From positions 66,822,010 through 66,886,009 of the forward strand of contig CM066983.1 of the NCBI GenBank assembly GCA_033977485.1: DNA of 64,000 nt, given 5' to 3'. Below the pieces are notes generated by a model. It ran no database searches. It had not been told where the DNA came from and saw nothing but the letters and a program-made list of their open reading frames with translations. Source of the stretch: Hydrangea macrophylla. Lineage: Eukaryota; Streptophyta; Magnoliopsida; Cornales; Hydrangeaceae. A program made the position numbers and the translations under genes. This document shows positions 11,926 to 22,239 of the stretch, in pieces; position 1 is the first letter of the stretch; each line of letters begins with the position of its first letter.

Positions 11926-14471
11926 TCTATATATGAAAATAAAGGATTTTTGTTTTGCCACCTCAGCGCTTATGTGTAATTTTCCTCTAAAAAGACCATT
12001 TTTTTATACTCATTTTGAACTTAAATTATAAACACACATATGTCTAACTCTCAAGCAAATCTTGCATTTTTGTCTATACTATATTATTTAATAACAAAAA
12101 TAGATACATATACATATACGGTACACATATATCTATATATACACATCTATATCATATACTGATGCATTTAATGAAAAAGGTAAAAGTGCATAAAAATTGC
12201 ATAGATGAGCAAAGCTGAATTTTTGAAAGTTTTAGGTGTATATAGATGTTACTGTATATATTGTCAAACCGATTTCTGCCAAACTGATTTCCCTTGCCAA
12301 ATGGCCGGATTCGTCCTACCTATGGAAAGAAACTTAAATGCAAAAAAACTAAAATTGAAAGCAAATATGCCTATGAAAACAAACTTAAATGCAAAAAAAA
12401 ATTGAAAGGGAAAGAAAAATGTGCTTATGAGTACTACCATATTAGAAATATGTGTTTATGGAATGAAAAATGTGCCTATGCAGTATACCTCCTTCTAACC
12501 CTAAAAATCTATCCTAGCCAAACTTCTTCATCTCTCTCATTGCAAGTGAAAGAATTCTAAAAAATTAATAATAATAATAATAAACAAAACAAAACAAAAC
12601 TAGAATAGTCATCTTCTCTTTTTTTTTTTCACTGATTGTGACTAATTTTTTTTTTTTAAATTTTATCAAAGTTTTCTTCCATAGTAAGTTATGAGTTTGG
12701 GTTTTTCTCATATATATATTGGTTTGTTATATTAGCGTGTGTGTATGCTTTCTTTTATTTATGTGGTGCTCTTGAAGCACAAAAAAAAAAAAAAAAAAAA
12801 AAAACTAGCACTCCAAACGTACTGTGCAAACGTACTACATCAGTACTTAGAGAAAGCCTTTGCAAAGTCTAATGAAGTCCTCCAAGGTTTGTTTTTCATC
12901 TTTTTTTCTACCCAATTTCCTATTAAGTTACTAGCACTGAAAGCCCCTGTAAAATATTAGAGAACATTGTTCCTCTGCAATCTGCACACTTTGCAACTAA
13001 AGTTTGACTCACCGTGAATTGGGATTTTCCAAAGGCTTCAATTTCGTAGATATGCTACTATTAGTACTATAGATGAGGCTACAGCTGCCAGCTGGTATAA
13101 AATGGCATGGATGCCCATGTATGTTTTTGAATTATTATTGAGAAATAAATTTTCTTATTTCGTGAAAATTTCTCTTTTAATAATAATATCATGTTTTAAC
13201 TATCAAATAAAATTTTGTGCCTCGTACTATGCATAGAAGGGAAGGTGAGTATTATATATGGAATTGTCATCAATTTGAGTTTAGAGTGGGTATCTATTTC
13301 ATGTCACGTGTTTCCATCTATTGCTTTGTGTTTGTTTTTGTTTTCGGTTGCTCAAGTTCGACAATGTCGCTAATTGCTTCTTGAATTGACGCTCCGCCAA
13401 ACATCGCAACGATCTCAGTTAGTATCTAGCATTCCTCTATTGTTCTACAAGTCTCTGTGTGTTTTGTTTTGTTTTTTCCTATTTTTGTTCTCCCAACTAT
13501 TCATCCAGATTTGATTAAAGTTGGTACATTAAGTCAATCTCACCCACTTAAGTGTGCTTGGCATGAAGTACGCTTTTTTATCAACTAGGCTAAGTCGTTG
13601 CCAAAAACTTTGGTATATTTAGAGTGCACTAAAATATTTTTTAGCCTTTAACAATTGTTTAGATAAATTACATTGACCAACTCGAGAAATATGACAATTA
13701 TAGATAATATCATTTTTTTTTAAATTAAAAAACACAAATTCAAAGATATAGTTTATAAATTACAAATTTCATTTGATAAATTAGAAATGATGAGTTCTGG
13801 TTTCTAATTGAAAAAGAAATGAGATCAGAAAATTAAAGCAGTTGCGGAATATTGTTACTTGAGTCAAGTTCATTTTTTTTTTTGTCTTTTAAATGTGAGT
13901 CAAGTCAATTTTCATTGGAATAGAATACTAAAATTTGATCAAAGATAAATATGAGTATTACACTGTAGAGTTGAATAATTGTTGGAATTCTATTGGGAAA
14001 AAATTTGGAATGCAAAATGCAAATCCAAATCAAATGGATATAGTTGAATGTGTCTTTGTTGCACCAGTTTTATGTAGATTTTTTTTTGTTTGTATACTGG
14101 CTATATCCCTCTAACCTCATTTTGCAAGATCTGGCGTGTCCTTTTTTGGCATTTGTAATGCACTATGGACTTCAACACATGTTACTTTCTGTTTCTTTAT
14201 CGATTTATAGTTATGCACTATCCATCAGTTTTGTTAAGTTAAAGTTTTGTAAAATTCTTTAAAGTTTTTTTATTAGATATTATTGTGTTCTTTTTTTTTT
14301 TGATGAGGATATTATTGTGTTCTAAGCAAGCTATATATTAGACATGTTATAGGAAAATGATTTTCGTTTTCAAATCATTTTAATAATCTTTGTTTTTTTT
14401 AATCATTTATTGTAGTATATATATGCACTTATAAATAGCATCACCGTGCATTGCATGGGGCTCACAACTAG
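11926..14471 (+). mobile_element. Helitron-like element H1 (non-autonomous)
   Basis: The left end is A followed by TCTATATATGAAAATAAAGG and then a GCCACCTCAGCGC motif, as I know from plant Helitrons. The right end has a hairpin CCGTGC-ATT-GCATGG (14444-14458) followed by CACAACTAG and then T, matching the Helitron 3' rule (hairpin, CTRR, T). The 2,546-bp interior encodes no Rep/helicase. Short open frames at 12205-12405, 12294-12560, 12739-12960 and 14044-14262 have no recognisable content. A run of 24 A lies at 12781-12804. Only the ends support the call. Confidence 0.55.
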
Positions 14472-15627
14472 TTTTGTACAATAAAATATTATGATTTACG
14501 GTATATAGGTCTTGAGACAAAAATAAAATAAAATAAACTTGGGTACCCTTCCATTTCTATTGCACTCAACATAACAAAAAAACTAGAAAAATGAAATAAA
14601 AATGGATATTTTGAAATCCCGCAAAATGAGCTGGAACAAGTAAAAGCCCATAATTTTTGGCACTTTTAGTTAGGGTCCTTTGCTACTTTTTTGGTACCAA
14701 TTAGAGTACTTCATCATTTTTTTTCTTCTGATTTTCAGTCATTTGTACCTTTGGATAGTTAGTTATATACCATGTCATTATTAGTTTTCTTTAAATTTAA
14801 AAATTCCATAACTTCTAATTTTCGAACTCATTTTCATAAAATTTATATTTTTGGCATGTGAAATCGGATCTTTAAAACAAGATCCATATGTGATATAAAA
14901 TTCTAAAGATAAAAAAGACAAAATTTTAAGTTGGTTGTTCAGCTATTTTATCTGTTATATGTTACGAACAAATTATATTATTTGTTTGAGAAATGAACAA
15001 CTTTAGATGGCCATAATTTTCTTATTTGTTTTTCCTTCCATCACGATCTACACATTGGGCTTGCCAATTTTGCAAAAACAGGTAAATTTATGACTCTAAC
15101 AGCGAAAACGAATACCATATCATCTGTTTCAAAAAGGTAATTAATATTATCTATTTAAAAAATGTCAAATTTAAACGGCTGTGTAATGTTCTCAAATTTT
15201 GACCTTTTGAATGATTTTATTTTATTTTATTTTACTATTTTTTGTTTTTGTTTTGTTTATTTATTTATTTTTTATTTCATGTGTTATCACTTTTATGCAA
15301 AAACAGGTAGTGTGGAGCTTCATTTAAAGCTTTTATATGTTTGAACAACTAATGCTATATATTTGTAAATAGATAATATTATCTATTTGAATTAAATGAC
15401 CATAACTTTCTTATTTTTGGCCTTTTGGGTGAGATGATGATGATGATGATTATTATTATTATTAAATTTTTTTTTGCGCACCCATGGATGTCAATTTTAT
15501 AAAATAATTATATTTTTGTTAAGTTCATGCAAAAAAACTACATTTTTACATTTAGTTCAATTTTTTTGGGTTTTCTTTCCAGAATTTCATTGTCAATATT
15601 GATCTTGTTTGAATTTATTTGTTTATT

Positions 15628-15684
<57 letters not shown>

Positions 15685-15886
15685 TTGTGATTTCAAAACA
15701 TCAAAGTTTATAGAAAATAGACTTGTCATAACATTTTGAAGTTTTTTAGGAACAAAATGGTATTTTTGACAAAAACAAGTGCAAAGGACTTATTAATGAG
15801 TTAAGGAAAACATGCACTAGGATGTATTTGAATCTAAGGACCTTTGACTAAAGCCTCATATATATATAAGCAAATTATAATATATA
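14472..15886. other. AT-rich spacer between the two Helitron-like elements
   Basis: No gene is recognised. Microsatellites include GAT/ATT near 15432-15465 and a long (ATT)n at 15639-15684. A phrase with GATAATATTATCTATTT and CCATAACTTTCTTATTT occurs twice in degenerate form (around 15010-15160 and 15360-15420). Confidence 0.5.
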
Positions 15887-17809
15887 TCTATATAATATTG
15901 GACAAGGGACTTTGATGACTAGGACAAAGAAAATATGACTTGGACAATGATCAATAACCAGGATTGATGTAATTGGTTAAAAAATGATGAGTGACTTTCA
16001 CTCTCTCTCTTCAAAAATAATTGGCTAAAAAAATGTCAATGATTAGTTTGGTAAGTAATAAAAAAAATATAATATTTACTTTTCTTTCCCTCTCACTTTT
16101 CATTCTCCACATCTCTCTCCAATCCCTCCTCCAACCACCCACGACCACCACCACCGAAGCCCCCTCAATCTCTCTCTGTCTCCCCTTCTCCTTTACCCTT
16201 TCGACTCTTTCTCTCTATCTCCAAATCTCCACCACAGCCACCACCGGAGCCCTTCTCCCATTCACCGCAACCACAATCGTTGAAAGTCTAAAGACTCTAG
16301 AGGAAAAAATCATGGTATTTTCAGTATTTTTTTATTTTTCTATTTTTCTATTTCTGAGACTATGTTAACCTATTTGTGTAAAGCATATGAATGTGCCTTT
16401 TACTCAACTGAAAACTCATGTATCTATTGTGCTAAACTCATGTATCATGATCAAACTGAGTCTATATACCCTATTTGACTTGGTTCGGTTTGGTATCAAA
16501 TCAATGCTAACTGCTTGAGATATCCTCTCCTTTTTTTTCCCCCTGGAATTAGTCACTTTTTTTGTGGCCTTACATCATTAATGGTTGGATAGTATCAACT
16601 TGTGAAGTACTGGATTTTAGGCATGTTTCTATTTGAACTAGGTGCAATACAATTTTGTGATACATATAACAAGTTTCTACTAATGTTTACTCATTATTTT
16701 AAGTTGGTAGAGTTAAGTAGATGCATTTTCCTTCACAGAGAAAATGAAATGCGTCCAAGGCAACGCACAGAATTGTTTTGCATATTTTATGCGGTTAATT
16801 GATCATGTGAGGCGGGTGCCATAGGCCTGTTTAGGAAATGCTACTTTCATAATTTTTTTTTCTTAAATGTTATTTCCGGCCTCTTTACGTGTCTTAGGCC
16901 CTGTTTGGGTAATGCTAAATTTAGTGTTTGATAAATTGTTGTTTTTTCTCTACTACTCTTTCTTTTTCCTTAATATGTTTCATTATTTAGGAATGCTAAA
17001 GTTCAAAAGAAATGGATTTGGTTGCAAAGTTCAATTTATTGTGACCAGGTCAAACTAGCGACTAGAATGAGGTGGGGATAGGTGAGGCGGGTGACTTATG
17101 CCCTGTTTGCAAAATGCAAAATTTAGCATTTCCTTAAGTGCTATGTTTAATTAATTAAAATTTTGCTTTCCTAAATTTAGTGTGTCCTAAATTAATTTTG
17201 TTTCCTCCTTATTAGTAGATTTTAGGAAATGATCAATCAATTTTTTTTTGATAGCTCTATTTCCTAAGTAGATTTTACAATAATCAATCAATTTGATTAT
17301 AATTTGATTATACATGCGTCTTTAAGAAATTCTTAGTTTAAGCATGCAAAAATTAAGATATGTTTAGCTGTCAGAAATTACTTATTTTCTATAAATGCGT
17401 GTGTTTTTTGGCATACATATTTCCTGAATAAAGCTATGTTCTTCAAATTTGAATTCCAATTTTAGTTTGAAAAATACATTTCCAGTTGTACCATATGGAA
17501 TAATTTGCGGCACCACTAACAACCGACATAGCATGTGGTACTATTGTTGAAGCATTTTGAGAACCAAATTTGATCCAAATTTGGGAAACATAGCATTATA
17601 CTTATATTTCCCACTAAAGTTTGAGTACTGTGTGCTTTCCAAATTTGTATGCCAAATGCAGTTCCCAACACAGGTGGTAGTAGGACCACATTCAATAATG
17701 GTGGGACCACTTCTACATCCTCTAACAAAAATCAAGTGGGCACATTACCACATTTACTCATAACTATTTTTTTGACGCAAATTTGGGACACATTAACGTA
17801 ACAGAGAAA

Positions 17810-18116
17810 ATGCTAGGCACACAACACATTCCACAACAGGGCTTTAAATGCATGCACCATGTGCTATGTAAGTGGTGCATAGAAAGGGCAATGCTATGTG
17901 CACATAAAGTGTGCACATAAAGATCTGGATCATTCATTTTGGTGGGGTCCATGTCTGCATACATGAGACCCATCGAAATTAATGGTCCAGATCTTTATGG
18001 GCACATTTTATGTGCGTGAATCATTACTCGCACAGCAAAGTGTGAAAAATTCAAATAGCACAGGGTAAAACACATTTAAAGCATTGTTGTGGAATGTGTT
18101 GTTTGTCTAGCATTTT
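17810..18116. mobile_element. GCTTTAAAT-family MITE, copy 3, carrying a nested MITE
   Basis: Outer arms: CTAGGCACACAACACATTCC on the left and GGAATGTGTTGTTTGTCTAG on the right, with the GCTTTAAATGCATGCACC core shared with the copies at 6599 and 7050. Inside, about 17889-18030, lies a different inverted repeat (GTGCACATAAAGATCTGG at 17911 against CCAGATCTTTATGGGCAC ending at 18004). The order of insertion is therefore readable. Confidence 0.65.
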
Positions 18117-18988
18117 TGTAGCATTATTCTTCCTTGAATGCAAAATTAAGAATTTTACCAAATATGACCCACTAATCATGCACATCTTTAAGAAATAGAG
18201 GATTTATCAAATATGACCCACAAATCTTGCGTGAAATATCTCAATTAGTTTCGTTGTATGGCAAGTCACTGCACACACAATATTGAATGTTGCTGTCAGA
18301 AAATTTAAAGGTAAAAATTATTTTAATTTATGTTAATCACAAACTCTTGAAAAAGCAATTTTATCTCAAAGTCTATTCACGTATTTGTAGGACTGGTTAG
18401 AATAGTATTTAGGCACGTCGAGTTAGTTATTGGCCTTTGGGCATATTTTGAACTTCCTTTTCAATCGCACGATTGAAATTGCTTGGTAGGCTTGGTAGTG
18501 TCTTTAGGCACGGGTTATATGCTGGATGAATGATGTATTAAGTGACACGAAATATGAATAGCCAACAGCCAAACACATGTATTAAAATCATTGGATAGTG
18601 TCTTTAGGCATGTGCAAATATCTAATTGATGATGACAGTTGTACCATATATTGTGATAACGATTGTGAGCTTATGATGCATTTCTATTGAATTTTCCAGT
18701 TGTTGTATTACTAGATAAGTGTATCGTATCCTTCTCTCTTTGTTGTTAAAATACACATGAAATTGTATTAGGTGCTGATAGCACATGGACTTAAATACTC
18801 AATGAATGCACATGTGCTAGAACTTTTTAGTAATGTATGTTCACATGATCTAACATTGAAATAGCAAAGTTAAATTTGTCGAATTTTTATGATGAATTTT
18901 TTTTTAAGTTGTATAATTTTAGAGTTAAAAAAAGCTTATACTCCTCATTTTATAAATCCTTTTTATTTTATTTTTTTTTCTGGTAGTT

Positions 18989-19190
18989 AGGGGTGTAACA
19001 AAATCGACCGGACTGACCGAACCGATCGGTTCGGTTCGATTCGATCGATTTTAAAAAATTTCATGCAGTGGAAAAATCGAACCGAATTGAACCTTTACAC
19101 TAAATCGCACCGAACTGAGCCGAACTAAAATCGATCGATTTGACAAAAAATCGCACCGAACCAAACGTAACCGAGCCATTTTCAACCCTA
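18989..19190. mobile_element. CGAACCGA-family MITE, copy 2, in the Helitron 3' end
   Basis: Starts AGGGGTGTAACAAAATCG and ends TTTTCAACCCTA, with repeated CGAACCGA and ATCGATTTGAC words. The flanks CTGGTAGTT and CCGGTAGTG look like a 9-bp duplication with two mismatches. Removing the element would bring a GGTAGT stretch directly next to the H2 terminal hairpin. Confidence 0.6.
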
Positions 19191-19300
19191 CCGGTAGTGC
19201 CCTCGGGCACGGGCAATATCTAGTATATATATATATCATGGACAAATTGCCGCCCATGTACAAGAAAAAAAGAAGAAGCAAAGCCCTCTTCTTAATTATC

Positions 19301-19396
19301 AAAAATAGAATCATACTTAAAAACTAGGTCTCTCTATAACAAAAAGTCAAAAATAGAATCATACTTAAAAACTAGGTCTCTCTATAACAAAAAGTC
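19301..19396. repeat. Perfect 48-bp tandem duplication
   Basis: A 48-bp unit beginning AAAAATAGAATCATACTT and ending AACAAAAAGTC occurs twice head to tail (19301-19348 and 19349-19396) with no mismatch that I can see. Confidence 0.85.
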
Positions 19397-19413
19397 TTAC
19401 TTCTCTAAAAACT

Positions 19414-19600
19414 AAGGGTGACAAGAAAATTGATTAATCAACCACATCGAAAAGGCTGAACAGTTTGGTCGGTTTCTTCAATAATAGTGCAGTGTAAAAA
19501 CTTAATCAAACTGAAAAAATACTCCTAAAATCGACCAAATCGAAATCTATTGGTCATTTTGAAATCTCCGTAAAACTGACCGAACCGAACCGATAACTCT
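19414..19600. mobile_element. CGAACCGA-family repeat, copy 3 (diverged)
   Basis: Begins AAGGGTGACAAG and contains AATAGTGCAGTGTAAAAAC, ATCGACCAAATCGAAATC and GACCGAACCGAACCGATAA. It aligns loosely with copies 1 and 2. The right end and TSD are unclear. Confidence 0.5.
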
Positions 19601-20149
19601 CTTATTAAAAAAAATTCCATCAAAGTCTCTTCCAAGTGCTCTCCCACCATGGGAGAGCCGTTAGCTCTCTCCCTTTGTTAGACATTGTCCCTCTCTAGGA
19701 GGGTGTTGTCTCTTTAGGAGGGTATCGTCGCTCGTTTTAAGCGCTTTTTGTTTATTGTTTATTTTGTGTGGGCTGGGTCACCCACTCTAGATCTCTTTCT
19801 TCTCTTTGGGCTATGGTTAGATCTGGCTACTCATCTTCGTAGATGCAGTCTTATCCATTCAGATTTGGTAATTTACTCAATTCAAATTCAATCTCGACTG
19901 ATCCTCCGAGGCCCTGGAGTCTGCGCCGGCTGAATTCCCTAGTGGCCACGCTCCCCATAAGTCTAACACTAAATCTCTTGAGTAGTACATCCAAGAAGCT
20001 TACCACTCGGTCACAAGGATGTGGTTTTTTTTTTTTGGCAGTCACGATGAGTTTTGAGTCGATTTCTTTTATGTATTAGTTTGACAACTTCCTCTCTCAT
20101 TCAGCTCACTCCAGAGCTATGCCACAGATAGTTTTATCAGGAATTGTGG
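19601..20149. other. Unassigned intergenic stretch
   Basis: Contains a CT-rich passage and overlapping short open frames (19748-19933, 19843-20079). None has a motif I recognise. Confidence 0.35.
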
Positions 20150-20440
20150 CACTACAACAAAATTGCGAATTGGAGACAAAATCTTTAACCGCGAAATTAT
20201 TTTCGTCGCCAATTGTACACAATTATTGATGAAATCAATGTTTTTCATCAAAGGGAAACATTTCTCAGCGAACTTTATTTTCATTGCAAATAGTTGGCGG
20301 AAAATTCCTAGTGCTAAAATTTTGGTGGGAAAATTTTTGGCGACGAAATTGTATTATTGGTGACGAAATAATGACGTCGAGAAATGTGATGCTTTTGGCG
20401 ACAAAAATTTTACATCACAAATTGGTCTGGAAAAATAAAA
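20150..20440 (+). mobile_element. One end of a CACTA (En/Spm) transposon
   Basis: CACTACAACAAAATTGCG at 20150 is the typical CACTA terminus. Subterminal words follow in both orientations: TTCGTCGCC (20203), GGCGACGAAATT (20339), GGTGACGAAAT (20360) and GGCGACAAAAAT (20397). No matching TTGTAGTG end was found downstream, so the element appears truncated or interrupted. Confidence 0.65.
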
Positions 20441-20743
20441 TAAGCCAAAATAAAATAGAAATAGATTACCTAAAATGGAGTAATTAACATGAATAATACT
20501 ATGTTTTTCAAATTTGTATCCCAAATGCAGTTCACTAATTTTAGTAGGACCACTTAATTTTCATTAGAGAATATTAAAATGGTCCCACCATTATATCAGG
20601 TGGTCCCACAACTACATGCATTGGGAACATGATATAGTTAAAATTAGGAAGTAAATCATTACTCAATGGATGTTTGTAGTATGGCCAAGTAGTTTATGTT
20701 GTTAATTGTCTAATGTATATTCTTATTTATGCATGTTTGTACT

Positions 20744-20920
20744 AGGGGTGAAACAAAAATTGAAAAACCGACACACTGAATCGAATCGATCGATTTGATC
20801 AGTTTTCATAGAGTATGCATATGTAGTGTAAAACTGAAATCGAACTAAAATTTTACACACTCTGAACTAAACCAAAATCGATCGATTTCAGTTTTACACT
20901 ACATATGCATATACTCTATG
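20744..20920. repeat. CGAACCGA-family repeat, copy 4, rearranged into a hairpin
   Basis: Begins AGGGGTGAAAC like the other family members. It contains a long near-perfect inverted repeat: left arm 20807-20843 (CATAGAGTATGCATATG...) and right arm 20882-20920 (...CATATGCATATACTCTATG), with a spacer of about 38 bp. An ATAAT-rich tract follows to about 20965. Just before this repeat, 20507-20650 resembles a segment at about 17634-17735 (AAATTTGTATxCCAAATGCAGTTC, then GTAGGACCAC). Confidence 0.6.
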
Positions 20921-21010
20921 AGAAATAATAAATAATAATAATAATAAATAATAATAATAAAAAATACTAGCTTTTCTTATGGGATGTGCTATAAGAAATA
21001 ATAAATAATA

Positions 21011-21195
21011 GAGTAATACTTGGGGCACAACCAAAGTCACAACCTTTTTTGCACAACTTTCATTTTATGTCTATCTCTCTCTTGATGGGTCCCACAGTGC
21101 CAGTGACCCCACAGTGCCCACTAAGAGAGAAATAGACACAAAATGGAGGTTGTGCAAAAAAAATTATGGTTTTGATTGTGCCCCAAATATTACTC
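21011..21195. mobile_element. Mutator-like MITE, GAGTAA family, copy 2
   Basis: A 185-bp foldback element, GAGTAATACTTGGGGCACAA... to ...GTGCCCCAAATATTACTC, with a perfect 9-bp TSD TAAATAATA (21002-21010 and 21196-21204). The arms and the TCCCACAGTGCCAGTG centre match the copy at 6255. It lies about 160 bp upstream of the CT tract of the next gene. Confidence 0.85.
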
Positions 21196-21353
21196 TAAAT
21201 AATAATAATAAAAAATAGAACGTTCTTTGAAAAATTATTACGTGAAAAACGTCCACGTACAACTCACCTTCCTATTACCCCAACTTCAACCTTCTCCGAA
21301 TCTAACTCATTAGTTTAAACGCGCCAAAGCCCCACTTGTCCATTTCGTACACG

Positions 21354-21384
<31 letters not shown>

Positions 21385-21411
21385 ATACAGAAATATATAT
21401 ATATATATATA
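21354..21411 (+). promoter_or_regulatory. Core promoter of the 146-residue gene: CT tract plus TATA tract
   Basis: A CT microsatellite (21354-21382) is followed by an (AT)n TATA tract (21393-21411), about 84 bp before the ATG at 21495. CT-rich patches next to a TATA box are usual in plant promoters. An ACGT pair lies upstream (21238-21259). An ATG at 21415 opens a different frame, but the TATA spacing would put transcription start after it. Confidence 0.55.
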
Positions 21412-21494
21412 GACATGCATAACCACAACCATATATCACAAATTCACAACCATAAACCAACCAATTTGAAAGTACGCACGTACAAATTAAGCCA

Positions 21495-21935
21495 ATGCAA
21501 ACATCTTCATTTTCAATTCATTCCCTATCACTCCAAACACGTCCCTTGTCAACAGCTGGTTTTTATGGAAGAAACAAAACAAAAACTTATTCCACCATTA
21601 ACGTTGTTGCAGCGGATCAAAGAGACTCGTACGATAAAGACTACAATGGAAAGCTTGTGGACGAGAACATGATTGTTCTTAGGATTCGAATTCGCGATAT
21701 GAAGGTGGCGGAGAATATGAAGAAGAGTTACGAGCCCCCTTCCGAGTGGACGGATTGGGAGAGAAAATACTTTATGAATTATCATTATGATGTGCTTGAG
21801 GGGATTGGGTTTTTACAATCAATTTTGATGGAGACAAGGCCATGTTTGGCTTTGGGAATAGTGGCTCTTCTTGCATTGAGTGTGCCCATGTCGATGGCTC
21901 TTCTTGTGTTTTATTTGATGGGTATATATAGTTGA
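21495..21935 (+). CDS. Uncharacterised plant protein, 146 aa, probable plastid or membrane protein
   Basis: A single open frame that starts MQTSSFSIHSLSLQTRPLS, a Ser/Thr-rich N-terminus without acidic residues, as in a transit peptide (about residues 1-40). A charged middle (DENMIVLRIRIRDMKVAEN, then PPSEWTDWERKYF, about residues 55-95) follows, and then a hydrophobic C-terminus (LALGIVALLALSVPMSMALLVFYLMG) able to span a membrane once or twice. I recall plant proteins with a similar VDENMIVLR...PSEW..WE pattern but cannot name the family or a function. Gene-like context supports it: a TATA and CT tract upstream, AATAAA downstream, no stops and balanced codon use. It is the only non-transposon gene besides ABCG7 in the window. 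A MITE (21011-21195) sits in its upstream region. Confidence 0.8.
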   Translation: MQTSSFSIHSLSLQTRPLSTAGFYGRNKTKTYSTINVVAADQRDSYDKDYNGKLVDENMIVLRIRIRDMKVAENMKKSYEPPSEWTDWERKYFMNYHYDVLEGIGFLQSILMETRPCLALGIVALLALSVPMSMALLVFYLMGIYS

Positions 21936-22087
21936 GGGGTTCCATATTGTATAGGTGATTAATTAATTATGTACAAAGGCAATTACTTCTTTTTATTTAA
22001 AGTTATGAAAATTAATGTATAGGTCTACGTACGTAAATATTTTCTTATCCCCTGCATTTTGGACTAAGAAATATAGCGATCCCGATT

Positions 22088-22093
22088 AATAAA
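22088..22093 (+). promoter_or_regulatory. poly(A) signal AATAAA for the 146-residue gene
   Basis: AATAAA occurs 153 bp after the stop codon in AT-rich sequence. Confidence 0.45.
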
Positions 22094-22239
22094 GGAAAAG
22101 ATTTGTAATGGTGTTTTTTGTTCCACACTTTAAGAATATATAGGTAACAAATCTGTAATCTAGGTTTATGCCAACCGGCACATGATTTTGTGTAATCTTG
22201 ATGAACCTCCGCTTGAGATTACTAGTAGCTCTTTGCTAG

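Larger units (their letters stand above)
15887..19223 (+). mobile_element. Helitron-like element H2 (non-autonomous, with nested repeats)
   Basis: The right end is GTGCCC-TC-GGGCAC (19197-19210), then GGGCAATATCTAG and T: a perfect 6-bp hairpin followed by CTAG and T, the Helitron 3' signature. The proposed left end is A followed by TCTATATAATATTGGAC at 15887; it is weaker because several ATATCTATA sites exist nearby. The interior includes an open frame at 16021-16368 with a CT-rich, leader-like stretch that could be captured gene sequence. It also holds an outer and an inner MITE (17810-18116) and a CGAACCGA repeat inserted just before the terminal hairpin. No Rep/helicase is seen. Confidence 0.5.

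Noticed and set aside
16021..16368. 115-codon open frame considered as a host gene
   Set aside because: No recognisable domain, no clear promoter or poly(A) signal of its own, and it lies inside a Helitron-like element. Kept only as possible captured sequence.
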